Part shown: positions 1 to 15,100 of the stretch, in pieces
Layout: each line of letters starts with the position of its first letter
Position numbering within the stretch: position 1 is the stretch's first letter
Source of the DNA: Plazaster borealis
Taxonomy: Eukaryota > Echinodermata > Asteroidea > Forcipulatida > Labidiasteridae
Assembly: GCA_021014325.1 (NCBI GenBank)
Contig: CM037473.1
Location: forward strand, 7,829,501-7,893,500
Direction of reading: 5' to 3'
DNA: 64,000 bases
Translations under genes and position numbers: made by a program
The notes under the pieces: model-generated
The model's input: the letters and a program-made list of their open reading frames with translations, nothing else
What the model was told of the DNA's origin: nothing
The model's database searches: none

Positions 1-151
1 TGCACTCTAAAGTGTGTTTGTGGTGAGGCTGGAGATGTGATATGTACAAGTATGGAATGTCACGAGTCTGCACAATGTGCCATCAAGAACGGTGTTAGGG
101 ACTGTTACTGTAACAGAGGTTTTACTGGTGATGGACTCAACTGCCAAAGAG
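1..151 (+). CDS. Partial TILa/EGF-like exon of the module upstream of A
   Basis: The window opens inside an exon in frame 1. It matches bases 2278-2428 of the module A TILa/EGF exon, so 27 nt of the exon are missing to the left. The EGF-like Cys pattern is visible, with the signature CNRGFTGDGLNC. The exon ends at G151 before the donor GTAATC, in phase 1. It proves that at least one more near-identical module lies to the left of the window. Confidence 0.9.
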
Positions 152-3100
152 GTAATCAGAAGAACATGGTACAAATTCGACTCAATCTTGAAACTGAATT
201 GTTACACTATGTTTCAGTCTTAATGTCAAAAAGGCTCCACACTGATTTAATATGTGTTCCTGTCTGAATACAGCTCCTGGTGTGTGTACTGCATGGGGAG
301 ATCCACATTACGTCACTTTTGACGGTCTGAAGTATGACTTCCAAGGAGATTGTGATTACACTCTTGTCAGAGATTGCAGAAACACTTCAGCTCTTCCATC
401 CTTCCATGTGATGGCTAAGAATATCAAAAACAAGCCCTCTGATCGTGTATCCTTCACTCAAGAAGTCAGATTGGAGTTTGGAGGCACTTTGTATTCCCTA
501 CTAAGGGAAGGCGAGGTGCGAATCGACGGTGTGACTGTAACATTACCCTCCATGCGTCTTGATGGAGTCCATATCTACAATTCTGGTCGCAATGTGGTAA
601 GACTTGTTGTTAAAGTTTAGTTTAAGGTGAAATATTTACTGAAGCATTAGATTCACAGTCGCCTTAAAAGACCATTTGGCTCTTTGAAATATTTGTTGAT
701 AACTTGTTTGAAATTGTGTGTTTCAGATTTTAACAACTGACTTCCAGTTGGAGATTGTTTGGAACAAAAAGACAGACGTCGTGGTGACAGTTCCTCAAGC
801 ATACTGGGACAGAACTTGTGGTCTTTGTGGAACATTCAATGGAGACAAACATGATGATTTCATTCTACCAGATGGATCTCTGGTAAGTAAATAAATATAA
901 AATAATTTGTACTCCTACAATAGATTAAGTACTTGTTATTTCTGGATTGTCCTGATTTGTTAAAAAATCTACCTTAGATAAACTTCTTCCGAAATTGTCT
1001 CTTTTAACCCAAACTTTATTATTGTTGTAGAGTGATGGTCCAACTCAATTTGGAAACAGCTGGGCCTTGGATGAAGACCAGTGTGATCCTACGATAGAGA
1101 CACCAGATCCGTGCATTGAGGGCACAGAACCTTACCGACAGGCTACTGATCTGTGCTTTGTACTCATCGATCAAAACGGTTTGCCAATTGATATTGAGCA
1201 TTCTCAATTTATTTGAAGCTAAATTAAAAATAATAGATGGAAAAAACAAACTCAAGAGTTTTTTAAAGTGTCTGAACAAAAGTTTGTGTAATGTTTTTTT
1301 TTCTTCAGGTCCATTTGCATCATGCCATGATTTTGTGGATCCTGTTGAGTATCATGAATCTTGTGTGTATGATCTTTGTGCCACACTTCCTGAAGATGAC
1401 GTGATCTGTTCCAGTCTTGAGACTTATGCAGATGTATGCCGTCTTGCTGGACGGAGGGTTGGCGACTGGAGAGCAGTAAGAAAACAATGCGGTATGTTGA
1501 GATGTTTTTTGAAAGTCATTTTCTTTGTTTGGACAGCTTTCGTTTAGAATCTTGTGTTTGTTTCTGTAACAATTTCACATCAGAATGACTTTTTCCTAAA
1601 AAGAGTTGAGTTTAACTCTAGAATAATAAATACCACATTCAAAGCAAGAATGATGGAAACTTTACTCTTTGAACAAACACCCTGTTTCAATGTTTTCTTT
1701 TAGATCTTTTCCCTCAACTTTTGAAAGTAATTTTATTACAAACTTTCTCTATTTGGTTTGTGATTGTAGATCTGAATTGTCCGAGTGAGTTGAATTATGA
1801 CTCATGTGGTACATCTTGTCCTGCTACCTGCCTGGAACCAGAAGGATCCGATAATTGTGCAGATGATTGTATTGAAACCTGCCGCTGTCCAGAAGGTCTG
1901 CTTCTTGAAGGAGATCACTGCATCCATCCTTCTGAATGTGGCTGCTTCTTACAAGATGGAACATACCTGGAAGTTAGTTTGAAATTTAATTTCATTTTTA
2001 GACAAGAGCAACAGTTTTAGTGTCTTTGATGTTTAACCTTTGACATGCATTGGGTATCAGATTTTGGAGTGGACTGGGGAACCAACAAGTTTTGACCGAA
2101 TTTTGATCTGGATTTCTTTGTTGGGTCATTCTAAATTTTTAGATGGTCGCTACAAGTTAAAGTTCATTTTGTTTTTATTGGTAAACACAAATTTCCTGAA
2201 AAAGGGTGTGTTTTGTGACTAAGATGATTTTTTTCATTTTTTTCAATTAGAATGATGGAGTTTGGGTGTCTCCTGACTGCACTCTAAAGTGTGTTTGTGG
2301 TGAGGCTGGAGATGTGATATGTACAAGTATGGAATGTCACGAGTCTGCACAATGTGCCATCAAGAACGGTGTTAGGGACTGTTACTGTAACAGAGGTTTT
2401 ACTGGTGATGGACTCAACTGCCAAAGAGGTAATCAGAAGAACATGGTACAAATTCAACTCAATCTTGAAACTGAATTGTTACAGTATGTTTCAGTCTTAA
2501 TGTCAAAAAGGCTCCACACTGATTTAATATGTGTTCCTGTCTGAATACAGCTCCTGGTGTGTGTACTGCATGGGGAGATCCACATTATGTCACTTTTGAC
2601 GGTCTGAAGTATGACTTCCAAGGAGATTGTGATTACACTCTTGTCAGAGATTGCAGAAACACTTCAGCTCTTCCATCCTTCCATGTGATGGCTAAGAATA
2701 TCAAAAACAAGCCCTCTGATCGTGTATCCTTCACTCAAGAAGTCAGATTTGAGTTTGGAGGCACTTTGTATTCTCTACTAAGGGAAGGCGAGGTGCGAAT
2801 CGACGGTGTGACTGTAACATTACCCTCCATGCGTCTTGATGGAGTCCATATCTACAATTCTGGTCGCAATGTGGTAAGACTTGTTGTTAAAGTTTAGTTT
2901 AAGGTGAAATATTTACTGAAGCATTAGATTCACAGTCGCCTTAAAAGACCATTTGGCTCTTTGAAATATTTGTTGATAACTTGTTTGAAATTGTGTGTTT
3001 CAGATTTTAACAACTGACTTCCAGTTGGAGATTGTTTGGAACAAAAAGACAGACGTCGTGGTGACAGTTCCTCAAGCATACTGGGACAGAACTTGTGGTC

Positions 3101-6100
3101 TGTGTGGAACATTCAATGGAGACAAACATGATGATTTTATTCTACCAGACGGATCTCTGGTAAGTAAATAGATATAAAATAATTTGTACTCCTACAATAG
3201 ATTAAGTTCTTGTTATTTCTGGATTGTCGTGATTTATTTAGAAGCCTACCTTAAACAAACTTCTTCCCAAAATTGTCTCTTTTAACCCAAACTTTATTAT
3301 TGTTGTAGAGTGATGGTCCAACTCAATTTGGAAACAGCTGGGCCTTGGATGAAGACCAGTGTGATCCTACGATAGAGCCACCAGATCCGTGCATTGAGGG
3401 CACAGAACCTTACCAACAGGCTACTGATCTGTGCTTTGTACTCATCGATCAAAACGGTTTGCCAATTGATATTGAACATTCTCAATTTATTTGAAGCTAA
3501 ATTAAAAATAATATATGGAAAAACAAACTCAAGAGTTTTTTAAAGTGTCTGAAAAAAAGTTTGTGTAATGTTTTTTTTCTTCTTTTCTTCAGGTCCATTT
3601 GCATTATGCCATGATTTTGTGGATCCTGTTGAGTATCATGAATCTTGTGTGTATGATCTTTGTGCCACACTTCCTGAAGATGACGTGATCTGTTCCAGTC
3701 TTGAGACTTATGCAGATGTATGCCGTCTTGCTGGACGGAGGGTTGGTGACTGGAGAGCAGTAAGAAAACAATGCGGTATGTTGAGATGTTTTTTGAAAGT
3801 CATTTTCTTTGTTTGTACAGCTTTCGTTTAGAATCTTGTGTTTGTTTCTGTAACAATTTCACATCAGAATGACTTTTTCCTAAAAAGAGTTGAGTTTAAC
3901 TCTAGAATAATAAATACCACATTCAAAGCAAGAATGATGGAAACTTTACTCTTTGAACAAACACCTTGTTTCAATGTTTTCTTTTAGATCACTTCCCTGA
4001 ACTTTTGAAAGTAACTTTATTACAAATTTCTCTATTTGGTTTGTGATTGTAGATCTGAATTGTCCGAGTGAGTTGAATTATGACTCATGTGGTACATCTT
4101 GTCCTGCTACCTGCCTGGAACCAGAAGGATCCGATAATTGTGCAGATGATTGTATTGAAACCTGCCGCTGTCCAGAAGGTCTGCTTCTTGAAGGAGATCA
4201 CTGCATCCATCCTTCTGAATGTGGCTGCTTCTTACAAGATGGAACATACCTGGAAGTTAGTTTGAAATTTAATTTCATTTTTAGACAGTGTCTTTGATGT
4301 TTAACCTTTGACATGCATTGGGTATCAGATTTTTGAGTGGACTGGGGAACCAACAAGTTTTGACCGAAATTTGATCTGGATTTCTTTGTTGGGTCATTCT
4401 AAATTTTTAGGCGGTCGCTACAAGTTAAAGTTCATTTTGTTTTTATTGGTAAACACAAATTTCCTGAAGAAGGGTGTGTTTTGTGACTAAGATGATTTTT
4501 TTCATTTTTTTCAATTAGAATGATGGAGTTTGGGTGTCTCCTGACTGCACTCTAAAGTGTGTTTGTGGTGAGGCTGGAGATGTGATATGTACAAGTATGG
4601 AATGTCACGAGTCTGCACAATGTGCCATCAAGAACGGTGTTAGGGACTGTTACTGTAACAGAGGTTTTACTGGTGATGGACTCAACTGCCAAAGAGGTAA
4701 TCAGAAGAACATGGTACAAATTCTACTCAATCTTGAAACTGAATTGTTACAGTATGTTTCAGTCTTAATGTCAAAAAGGCTCCACACTGATTTAATATGT
4801 GTTCCTGTCTGAATACAGCTCCTGGTGTGTGTACTGCATGGGGAGATCCACATTACGTCACTTTTGACGGTCTGAAGTATGACTTCCAAGGAGATTGTGA
4901 TTACACTCTTGTCAGAGATTGCAGAAACACTTCAGCTCTTCCATCCTTCCATGTGATGGCTAAGAATATCAAAAACAAGCCCTCTGATCGTGTATCCTTC
5001 ACTCAAGAAGTCAGATTGGAGTTTGGAGGCACTTTGTATTCCCTACTAAGGGAAGGCGAGGTGCGAATCGACGGTGTGACTGTAACATTACCCTCCATGC
5101 GTCTTGATGGAGTCCATATCTACAATTCTGGTCGCAATGTGGTAAGACTTGTTGTTAAAGTTTAGTTTAAGGTGAAATATTTACTGAAGCATTAGATTCA
5201 CAGTCGCCTTAAAAGACCATTTGGCTCTTTGAAATATTTGTTGATAACTTGTTTGAAATTGTGTGTTTCAGATTTTAACAACTGACTTCCAGTTGGAGAT
5301 TGTTTGGAACAAAAAGACAGACGTCGTGGTGACAGTTCCTCAAGCATACTGGGACAGAACTTGTGGTCTGTGTGGAACATTCAATGGAGACAAACATGAT
5401 GATTTTATTCTACCAGACGGATCTCTGGTAAGTAAATAAATATAAAATTATTTTTATTCCTACAACAGATTAAGTTCTTATTTCTGGATTGTCTTGATTT
5501 GTTTAGAAACCTACCTTAAACAAACTTCTTCCCAAAATTGTCTCTTTTAACCCAAACTTTATTTTTGTTGTAGAGTGATGGTCCAACTCAATTTGGAAAC
5601 AGCTGGGCCTTGGATGAAGACCAGTGTGATCCTACGATAGAGACACCAGATCCGTGCATTGAGGACACAGAACCTTACCGACAGGCTACTGATCTGTGCT
5701 TTGTACTCATCGATCAAAACGGTTTGCCAATTGATATTGAACATTCTCAATTTATTTGAAGCTAAATTAAAAATAATATATGGAAAAACAAACTCAAGAG
5801 TTTTTTAAAGTGTCTGAAAAAAAGTTTGTGTAATGTTTTTTTCTTCAGGTCCATTTGCATCATGCCATGATTTTGTGGATCCTGTTGAGTATCATGAATC
5901 TTGTGTGTATGATCTTTGTGCCACACTTCCTGAAGATGACGTGATCTGTTCCAGTCTTGAGACTTATGCAGATGTTTGCCGTCTTGCTGGACGGAGGGTT
6001 GGTGACTGGAGAGCAGTAAGAAAACAATGCGGTATGTTGAGATGTTTTTTGAAAGTCATTTTCTTTGTTTGGACAGCTTTCGTTTAGAATCTTGTGTTTG

Positions 6101-9100
6101 TTTCTGTAACAATTTCACATCAGAATGACTTTTTCCTAAAAAGAGTTGAGTTTAACTCTAGAATAATAAATACCACATTCAAAGCAAGAATGATGGAAAC
6201 TTTACTCTTTGAACAAACACCCTGTTTCAATGTTTTCTTTTAGATCACTTCCCTGAACTTTTGAAAGTAACTTTATTACAAACTTTCTCTATTTGGTTTG
6301 TGATTGTAGATCTGAATTGTCCGAGTGAGTTGAATTATGACTCATGTGGTACATCTTGTCCTGCTACCTGCCTGGAACCAGAAGGATCCGATAATTGTGC
6401 AGATGATTGTATTGAAACCTGCCGCTGTCCAGAAGGTCTGCTTCTTGAAGGAGATCACTGCATCCATCCTTCTGAATGTGGCTGCTTCTTACAAGATGGA
6501 ACATACCTGGAAGTTAGTTTGAAATTTAATTTCATTTTTAGACAAGAGCAACAGTTTTAGTGTCTTTGATGTTTAACCTTTGACATGCATTGGGTATCAG
6601 ATTTTGGAGTGGACTGGGGAACCAACAAGTTTTGACCGAATTTTGATCTGGATTTCTTTGTTGGGTCATTCTAAATATTTAGATGGTCGCTACAAGTTAA
6701 AGTTCATTTTGTTTTTATTGGTAAACACAAATTTCCTGAAGAAGGGTGTGTTTTGTGACTAAGATGATTTTTTCATTCTTTTCAATTAGAATGATGGAGT
6801 TTGGGTGTCTCCTGACTGCACTCTAAAGTGTGTTTGTGGTGAGGCTGGAGATGTGATATGTACAAGTATGGAATGTCACGAGTCTGCACAATGTGCCATC
6901 AAGAACGGTGTTAGGGACTGTTACTGTAACAGAGGTTTTACTGGTGATGGACTCAACTGCCAAAGAGGTAATCAGAAGAACATGGTACAAATTCTACTCA
7001 ATCTTGAAACTGAATTGTTACAGTATGTTTCAGTCTTAATGTCAAAAAGGCTCCACACTGATTTAATATGTGTTCCTGTCTGAATACAGCTCCTGGTGTG
7101 TGTACTGCATGGGGAGATCCACATTATGTCACTTTTGACGGTCTGAAGTATGACTTCCAAGGAGATTGTGATTACACTCTTGTCAGAGATTGCAGAAACA
7201 CTTCAGCTCTTCCATCCTTCCATGTGATGGCTAAGAATATCAAAAACAAGCCCTCTGATCGTGTATCCTTCACTCAAGAAGTCAGATTGGAGTTTGGAGG
7301 CACTTTGTATTCTCTACTAAGGGAAGGCGAGGTGCGAATCGACGGTGTGACTGTAACATTACCCTCCATGCGTCTTGATGGAGTCCATATCTACAATTCT
7401 GGTCGCAATGTGGTAAGACTTGTTGTTAAAGTTTAGTTTAAGGTGAAATATTTACTGAAGCATTAGATTCACAGTCGCCTTAAAAGACCATTTGGCTCTT
7501 TGAAATATTTGTTGATAACTTGTTTGAAATTGTGTGTTTCAGATTTTAACAACTGACTTCCAGTTGGAGATTGTTTGGAACAAAAAGACAGACGTCGTGG
7601 TGACAGTTCCTCAAACATACTGGGACAGAACTTGTGGTCTGTGTGGAACATTCAATGGAGACAAACATGATGATTTTATTCTACCAGATGGATCTCTGGT
7701 AAGTAAATAAATATAAAATAATTTGTATTCCTACAATAGATTAAGTACTTGTTATTTCTGGATTGTCCTGATTTGTTAAGAAACCTACCTTAAAGGTATC
7801 GTACACATTTGGTAATGACTCAAAACAAATATTAGCATAAAAACTTACTTGGTAACGAGCCACAGAGAGCTGTTGATAGTATAAAACATTGTAGGAAACG
7901 ACTCCCTCTGAAGTAACGTAGTTTTTGAGGAAGAGGTAATTTCTCACTAAAATAATACAAACTTCTTGCAAGAAGTTTTTATTCCTATCTGAAAGCACAC
8001 AAATTTGTACAGCAAGGGTGTTTTTTCTTTCATCATTTTCTTGCAACTTCGATCACCAATTGAGCCCAAATTTTCACAGGCTTGTTATTTTATGCATATG
8101 TTGGGATATACCAAGTGAGAACACTGGTCTTTGACAATTGCCAAACGTGTTCAGTGCCTTTGAACAAACTTCACCCGAAATTGTCTCTTTTAACCCAAAC
8201 TTTATTATTGTTGTAGAGTGATGGTCCAACTCAATTTGGAAACAGCTGGGCCTTGGATGAAGACCAGTGTGATCCTACGATAGAGCCACCAGATCCGTGC
8301 ATTGAGGGCACAGAACCTTACCGACAGGCTACTGATCTGTGCTTTGTACTCATCGATCAAAACGGTTTGCCAATTGATATTGATCATTCTCAATTTATTT
8401 GAAGCTAAATTAAAAATAATATATGGAAAAAACAAACTCAAGAGTTTTTTAAAGTGTCTGAACAAAAGTTTGTTTATGATTTATTTTCTTCAGGTCCATT
8501 TGCATCATGCCATGATTTTGTGGATCCTGTTGAGTATCATGAATCTTGTGTGTATGATCTTTGTGCCACACTTCCTGAAGATGACGTGATCTGTTCCAGT
8601 CTTGAGACTTATGCAGATGTATGCCGTCTTGCTGGACGAAGGGTTGGTGACTGGAGAGCAGTAAGAAAACAATGCGGTATGTGGAGATGTTTTTTAAAAG
8701 TTATTTTCTTTGTTAAGACAGCTTTTGTTTAGAATCTTGTGTTTTGTTTCTTTAACAATTTCACATCAGAATGACTTTTTCCTAAAAAGAGTTGAGTTTA
8801 ACTCCAGAATTATAAATACCACATTCAAAGCAAGAATGATGGAAACTTTACTCTTTGAACAAACACCCTGTTTCAATGTTTTCTTTTAGATCACTTCCCT
8901 CAACTTTTGAAAGTAACTTTATTACAAACTTTCTCTATTTGGTTTGTGATTGTAGATCTGAATTGTCCGAGTGAGTTGAATTATGACTCATGTGGTACAT
9001 CTTGTCCTGCTACCTGCCTGGAACCAGAAGGATCCGATAATTGTGCAGATGATTGTATTGAAACCTGCCGCTGTCCAGAAGGTCTGCTTCTTGAAGGAGA

Positions 9101-12100
9101 TCACTGCATCCATCCTTCTGAATGTGGCTGCTTCTTACAAGATGGAACATACCTGGAAGTTAGTTTGAAATTTAATTTCATTTTTAGACAAGAGCAACAG
9201 TTTTAGTGTCTTTGATGTTTAACCTTTGACATGCATTGGGTATCAGATTTTGGAGTGGACTGGGGAACCAACAAGTTTTGACCGAAATTTGATCTGGATT
9301 TCTTTGTTGGGTCATTCTAAATTTTTAGATGGTCGCTACAAGTTAAAGTTCATTTTGTTTTTATTGGTAAACACAAATTTCCTGAAGAAGGGTGTGTTTT
9401 GTGACTAAGATGATTTTTTCATTCTTTTCAATTAGAATGATGGAGTTTGGGTGTCTCCTGACTGCACTCTAAAGTGTGTTTGTGGTGAGGCTGGAGATGT
9501 GATATGTACAAGTATGGAATGTCACGAGTCTGCACAATGTGCCATCAAGAACGGTGTTAGGGACTGTTACTGTAACAGAGGTTTTACTGGTGATGGACTC
9601 AACTGCCAAAGAGGTAATAAGAAGAACATGGTACAAATTCTACTCAATCTTGAAACTGAATTGTTACAGTATGTTTCAGTCTTAATGTCAAAAAGGCTCC
9701 ACACTGATTTAATATGTGTTCCTGTCTGAATACAGCTCCTGGTGTGTGTACTGCATGGGGAGATCCACATTACGTCACTTTTGACGGTCTGAAGTATGAC
9801 TTCCAAGGAGATTGTGATTACACTCTTGTCAGAGATTGCAGAAACACTTCAGCTCTTCCATCCTTCCATGTGATGGCTAAGAATATCAAAAACAAGCCCT
9901 CTGATCGTGTATCCTTCACTCAAGAAGTCAGATTGGAGTTTGGAGGCACTTTGTATTCCCTACTAAGGGAAGGCGAGGTGCGAATCGACGGTGTGACTGT
10001 AACATTACCCTCCATGCGTCTTGATGGAGTCCATATCTACAATTCTGGTCGCAATGTGGTAAGACTTGTTGTTAAAGTTTAGTTTAAGGTGAAATATTTA
10101 CTGAAGCATTAGATTCACAGTCGCCTTAAAAGACCATTTGGCTCTTTGAAATATTTGTTGATAACTTGTTTGAAATTGTGTGTTTCAGATTTTAACAACT
10201 GACTTCCAGTTGGAGATTGTTTGGAACAAAAAGACAGACGTCGTGGTGACAGTTCCTCAAGCATACTGGGACAGAACTTGTGGTCTGTGTGGAACATTCA
10301 ATGGAGACAAACATGATGATTTTATTCTACCAGACGGATCTCTGGTAAGTAAATAAATATAAAATAATTTGTACTCCTACAATAGATTAAGTTCTTGTTA
10401 TTTCTGGATTGTCGTGATTTGTTTAGAAACCTACCTTAAACAAACTTCTTCCCAAAATTGTCTCTTTTAACCCAAACTTTATTATTGTTGTAGAGTGATG
10501 GTCCAACTCAATTTGGAAACAGCTGGGCCTTGGATGAAGACCAGTGTGATCCTACGATAGAGACACCAGATCCGTGCATTGAGGGCACAGAACCTTACCG
10601 ACAGGCTACTGATCTGTGCTTTGTACTCATCGATCAAAACGGTTTGCCAATTGATATTGAGCATTCTCAATTTATTTGAAGCTAAATTAAAAATAATATA
10701 TGGGAAAAACAAACTCAAGAGTTTTTTAAAGTGTCTGAACAAAAGTTTGTGTAATGTTTTTTTTTCTTCAGGTCCATTTGCATCATGCCATGATTTTGTG
10801 GATCCTGTTGAGTATCATGAATCTTGTGTGTATGATCTTTGTGCCACACTTCCTGAAGATGACGTGATCTGTTCCAGTCTTGAGACTTATGCAGATGTTT
10901 GCCGTCTTGCTGGACGGAGGGTTGGTGACTGGAGAGCAGTAAGAAAACAATGCGGTATGTTGAGATGTTTTTTGAAAGTCATTTTCTTTGTTTGGACAGC
11001 TTTCGTTTAGAATCTTGTGTTTGTTTCTGTAACAATTTCACATCAGAATGACTTTTTCCTAAAAAGAGTTGAGTTTAACTCTAGAATAATAAATACCACA
11101 TTCAAAGCAAGAATGATGGAAACTTTACTCTTTGAACAAACACCCTGTTTCAATGTTTTCTTTTAGATCTTTTCCCTCAACTTTTGAAAGTAATTTTATT
11201 ACAAACTTTCTCTATTTGGTTTGTGATTGTAGATCTGAATTGTCCGAGTGAGTTGAATTATGACTCATGTGGTACATCTTGTCCTGCTACCTGCCTGGAA
11301 CCAGAAGGATCCGATAATTGTGCAGATGATTGTATTGAAACCTGCCGCTGTCCAGAAGGTCTGCTTCTTGAAGGAGAACACTGCATCCATCCTTCTGAAT
11401 GTGGCTGCTTCTTACAAGATGGAACATACCTGGAAGTTAGTTTGAAATTGAATTCCATTTTTAGAAAAGAACAACAGTTTTAGTGTCTTTGATGTTTAAT
11501 CTTTGACATGCATTGGGTATCAGATTTTGGAGTGGACTGGGGAACCAACAAGTTTTGACCGAAATTTGATCTTGATTTCTTTGTTGGGTCATTCTAAATT
11601 TTTAGATGGTCACTACAAGTTAAAGTTCATTTTGTTTTTATTGGTAAACACAAATTTCCTGAAGAAGGGTGTGTTTTGTGACTAAGATGATTATTTCATT
11701 CTTTTCAATTAGAATGATGGAGTTTGGGTGTCTCCTGACTGCACTCTAAAGTGTGTTTGTGGTGAGGCTGGAGATGTGATATGTACAAGTATGGAATGTC
11801 ACGAGTCTGCACAATGTGCCATCAAGAACGGTGTTAGGGACTGTTACTGTAACAGAGGTTTTACTGGTGATGGACTCAACTGCCAAAGAGGTAATAAGAA
11901 GAACAGGTTACAAATTAAACTCAATCCTGAAGCTAAATGTTACAGTATGTTTCAGTCTTAATGTCAAAAAGGCTCCAAACTTACTAAATATGTCTTCCTG
12001 TCTGAATACAGCTCCTGGTGTGTGTACAGCATGGGGAGATCCACATTACGTCACTTTTGACGGTCTGAAGTATGACTTCCAAGGAGATTGTGATTACACT

Positions 12101-15100
12101 CTTGTCAGAGATTGCAGAAACACTTCAGCTCTTCCATCCTTCCATGTGATGGCTAAGAATATCAAAAACAAGCCCTCTGATCGTGTATCCTTCACTCAAG
12201 AAGTCAGATTGGAGTTTGGAGGCACTTTGTATTCTCTACTAAGGGAAGGCGAGGTGCGAATCGACGGTGTGACTGTAACATTACCCTCCATGCGTCTTGA
12301 TGGAGTCCATATCTACAATTCTGGTCGCAATGTGGTAAGACTTGTTGTTAAAGTTTAGTTGAAGGTGAAATATTTACTGAAGCATTAGATTCACAGTCGC
12401 CTTAAAAGACCATTGGGCTCTTTGAAATATTTGTTGATAACTTGTTTGAAATTGTGTGTTTCAGATTTTAACAACTGACTTCCAGTTGGAGATTGTTTGG
12501 AACAAAAAGACAGACGTCATGGTGACAGTTCCTCAAGCATACTGGGACAGAACTTGTGGTCTTTGTGGAACATTCAATGGAGACAAACATGATGATTTTA
12601 TTCTACCAGATGGATCCCTGGTAAGTAAATAAATATAAAATTATTTTTATTCCTACAACAGATTAAGTTCTTATTTCTGGATTGTCTTGATTTGTTTAGA
12701 AACCTACCTTAAAGGTATCGCACACATTTGGTAATGACTCAAAACAAATATTAGCATAAAACTTACTTTTGGTAACGCCACACCAGAGAGCTGTTGATAA
12801 ATAAACATTTGTAACGACGACTTCTGAGTAACGTAGTTTTTTGAGGAAGAGGAATTTCTCACTAAAAATAAAAACTTTTTTGCAGTGTTTTTTTTTATCT
12901 GAAAGCACACAAAATTTGTACAGCAAGGGTGTTTTTGTTTCATCATTTTCTTCAACATTTTCTTGCAATTGATTAAATTTTTTCAATTTTCATATTATTA
13001 TTATTTATTTGTTGCCTTTGAACAAACTTCACCCAAAATTGTCTCTTTTAACCCAAACTTTATTATTGTTGTAGAGTGATGGTCCAACTCAATTTGGAAA
13101 CAGCTGGGCCTTGGATGAAGACCAGTGTGATCCTACGATAGAGCCACCAGATCCGTGCATTGAGGGCACAGAACCTTACCGACAGGCTACTGATCTGTGC
13201 TTTGTACTCATCGATCAAAACGGTTTGCCAATTGATATTGATCATTCTCAATTTATTTGAAGCTAAATTAAAAATAATATATGGAAAAACAAACTCAAGA
13301 GTTTTTAAAGTGTCTGAACAAAAGTTTGTTTATGATTTATTTTCTTCAGGTCCATTTGCATCATGCCATGATTTTGTGGATCCTGTTGAGTATCATGAAT
13401 CTTGTGTGTATGATCTTTGTGCAACACTTCCTGAAGATGACGTGATCTGTTCCAGTCTTGAGACTTATGCAGATGTTTGCCGTCTTGCTGGACGGAGGGT
13501 TGGTGACTGGAGAGCAGTAAGAAAACAATGCGGTATGTGGAGATGTTTTTTAAAAGTTTTTGTTTTTTGTTTAGACAGCTTTTGTTTAGAATCTTGCGTT
13601 TGTTTCTTGTACACTTTCACATCAGAATGACTTTTTCCTAAATAGTTTAGATTAACTCTAGAATAATAAATACCACATTCAAAGCAAGAATGATGGAAAC
13701 TTTACTCTTTGAACAAACACCTTGTTTCAATGTTTTCTTTTAGATCACTTCCCTGAACTTTTGAAAGTAATTTTATTACAAACTTTCTCTATTTGGTTTG
13801 TGATTGTAGATCTGAATTGTCCGAGTGAGTTGAATTATGACTCATGTGGTACATCTTGTCCTGCTACCTGCCTGGAACCAGAAGGATCCGATAATTGTGC
13901 AGATGATTGTATTGAAACCTGCCGCTGTCCAGAAGGTCTGCTTCTTGAAGGAGAACACTGCATCCATGCTTCTGAATGTGGCTGCTTCTTACAAGATGGA
14001 ACATACTTAGAAGTTAGTTTGAAATTTAATTTCATTTTTAGACAAGAACAACAGTTTTAGTGTCTTTGATGTTTTTTAACCTTTGACATGCATTAAGTAT
14101 CAGATTTTGGCGTGGACTGGGGAACCAACAAGTTTTGACCAAAACTTGATCTTGATTTCTTTGTTGGGTCATTCTAAATTTTTAGGCGGTCGCTACAAGT
14201 TTAAGTTCATTTTGTTTTTTTGGTTATCACAAATCTCCTGAAGAAGGGTGTGTTTTGTGACTAAGATGATTATTTCATTCTTTTCAATTAGAATGATGGA
14301 GTTTGGGTGTCTCCTGACTGCACTCAAAAGTGTGTTTGTGGTGAGGCTGGAGATGTGATATGTACAAGTATGGAATGTCACGAGTCTGCACAATGTGCCA
14401 TCAAGAACGGTGTTAGGGACTGTTACTGTAACAGAGGTTTTACTGGTGATGGACTCAACTGCCAAAGAGGTAAGAAGAAGAACAGGTTACAAATTCAACT
14501 CAATCCTAAAGCTAAATTGTTACAGTATGTTTCAGTCTTAAAGTCAAAAGGGCTCCACACTGATTTATTTTGTCTTCCTGTCTGAATACAGCTCCCGGTG
14601 TGTGTACTGCATGGGGAGATCCACATTACGTCACTTTTGACGGTCTGAAGTATGACTTCCAAGGAGATTGTGATTACACTCTTGTCAGAGATTGCAGAAA
14701 CACTTCAGCTCTTCCATCCTTCCATGTTACGGCTAAGAATATCAAAAACAAGCCCTCTGATCGTGTATCCTTCACTCAAGAAGTCAGATTGGAGTTTGGA
14801 GGCACTTTGTATTCTCTTCTGAGGGAAGGAGAGGTGCGAATCGACGGTGTGACTGTAACATTACCCTCCATGCGTCTTGATGGAGTCCATATCTACAATT
14901 CTGGTCGCAATGTGGTAAGACTTGTTGTTAAAGTTTAATTGAAGGTGAAATATTTACTGAAGCAATAGATTCACAGTTACCTAAAAAGATCATTATGCTC
15001 TTTGAAATATTTGTTGATACGTAACTTGTTTGTAAATTGTGTGTTTCAGATTTTAACAACTGACTTCCAGTTGGAGATTGTTTGGAACAAAAAGACAGAC

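Noticed and set aside
252..620. Apparent separate small proteins starting at ATG within each module
   Set aside because: They start in introns and run through splice sites; joining exons at AG/GT gives one continuous domain protein with consistent phases.
653..835. Minus-strand open stretches repeated in every module
   Set aside because: They are the reverse reading of the VWD2 exon and nearby intron, and they recur only because the modules recur.
6240..6270. Possible 23-nt microexon between C8b and TIL (TTTTAG, then ATCACTTCCCTGAACTTTTG, then a GTAAC-type donor), conserved in all array modules
   Set aside because: Including it shifts the phase so that the TIL exon begins ATC TGA, a stop. 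It also varies (ATCTTTTCCC in A and E). Conservation is explained by the general similarity of array introns.
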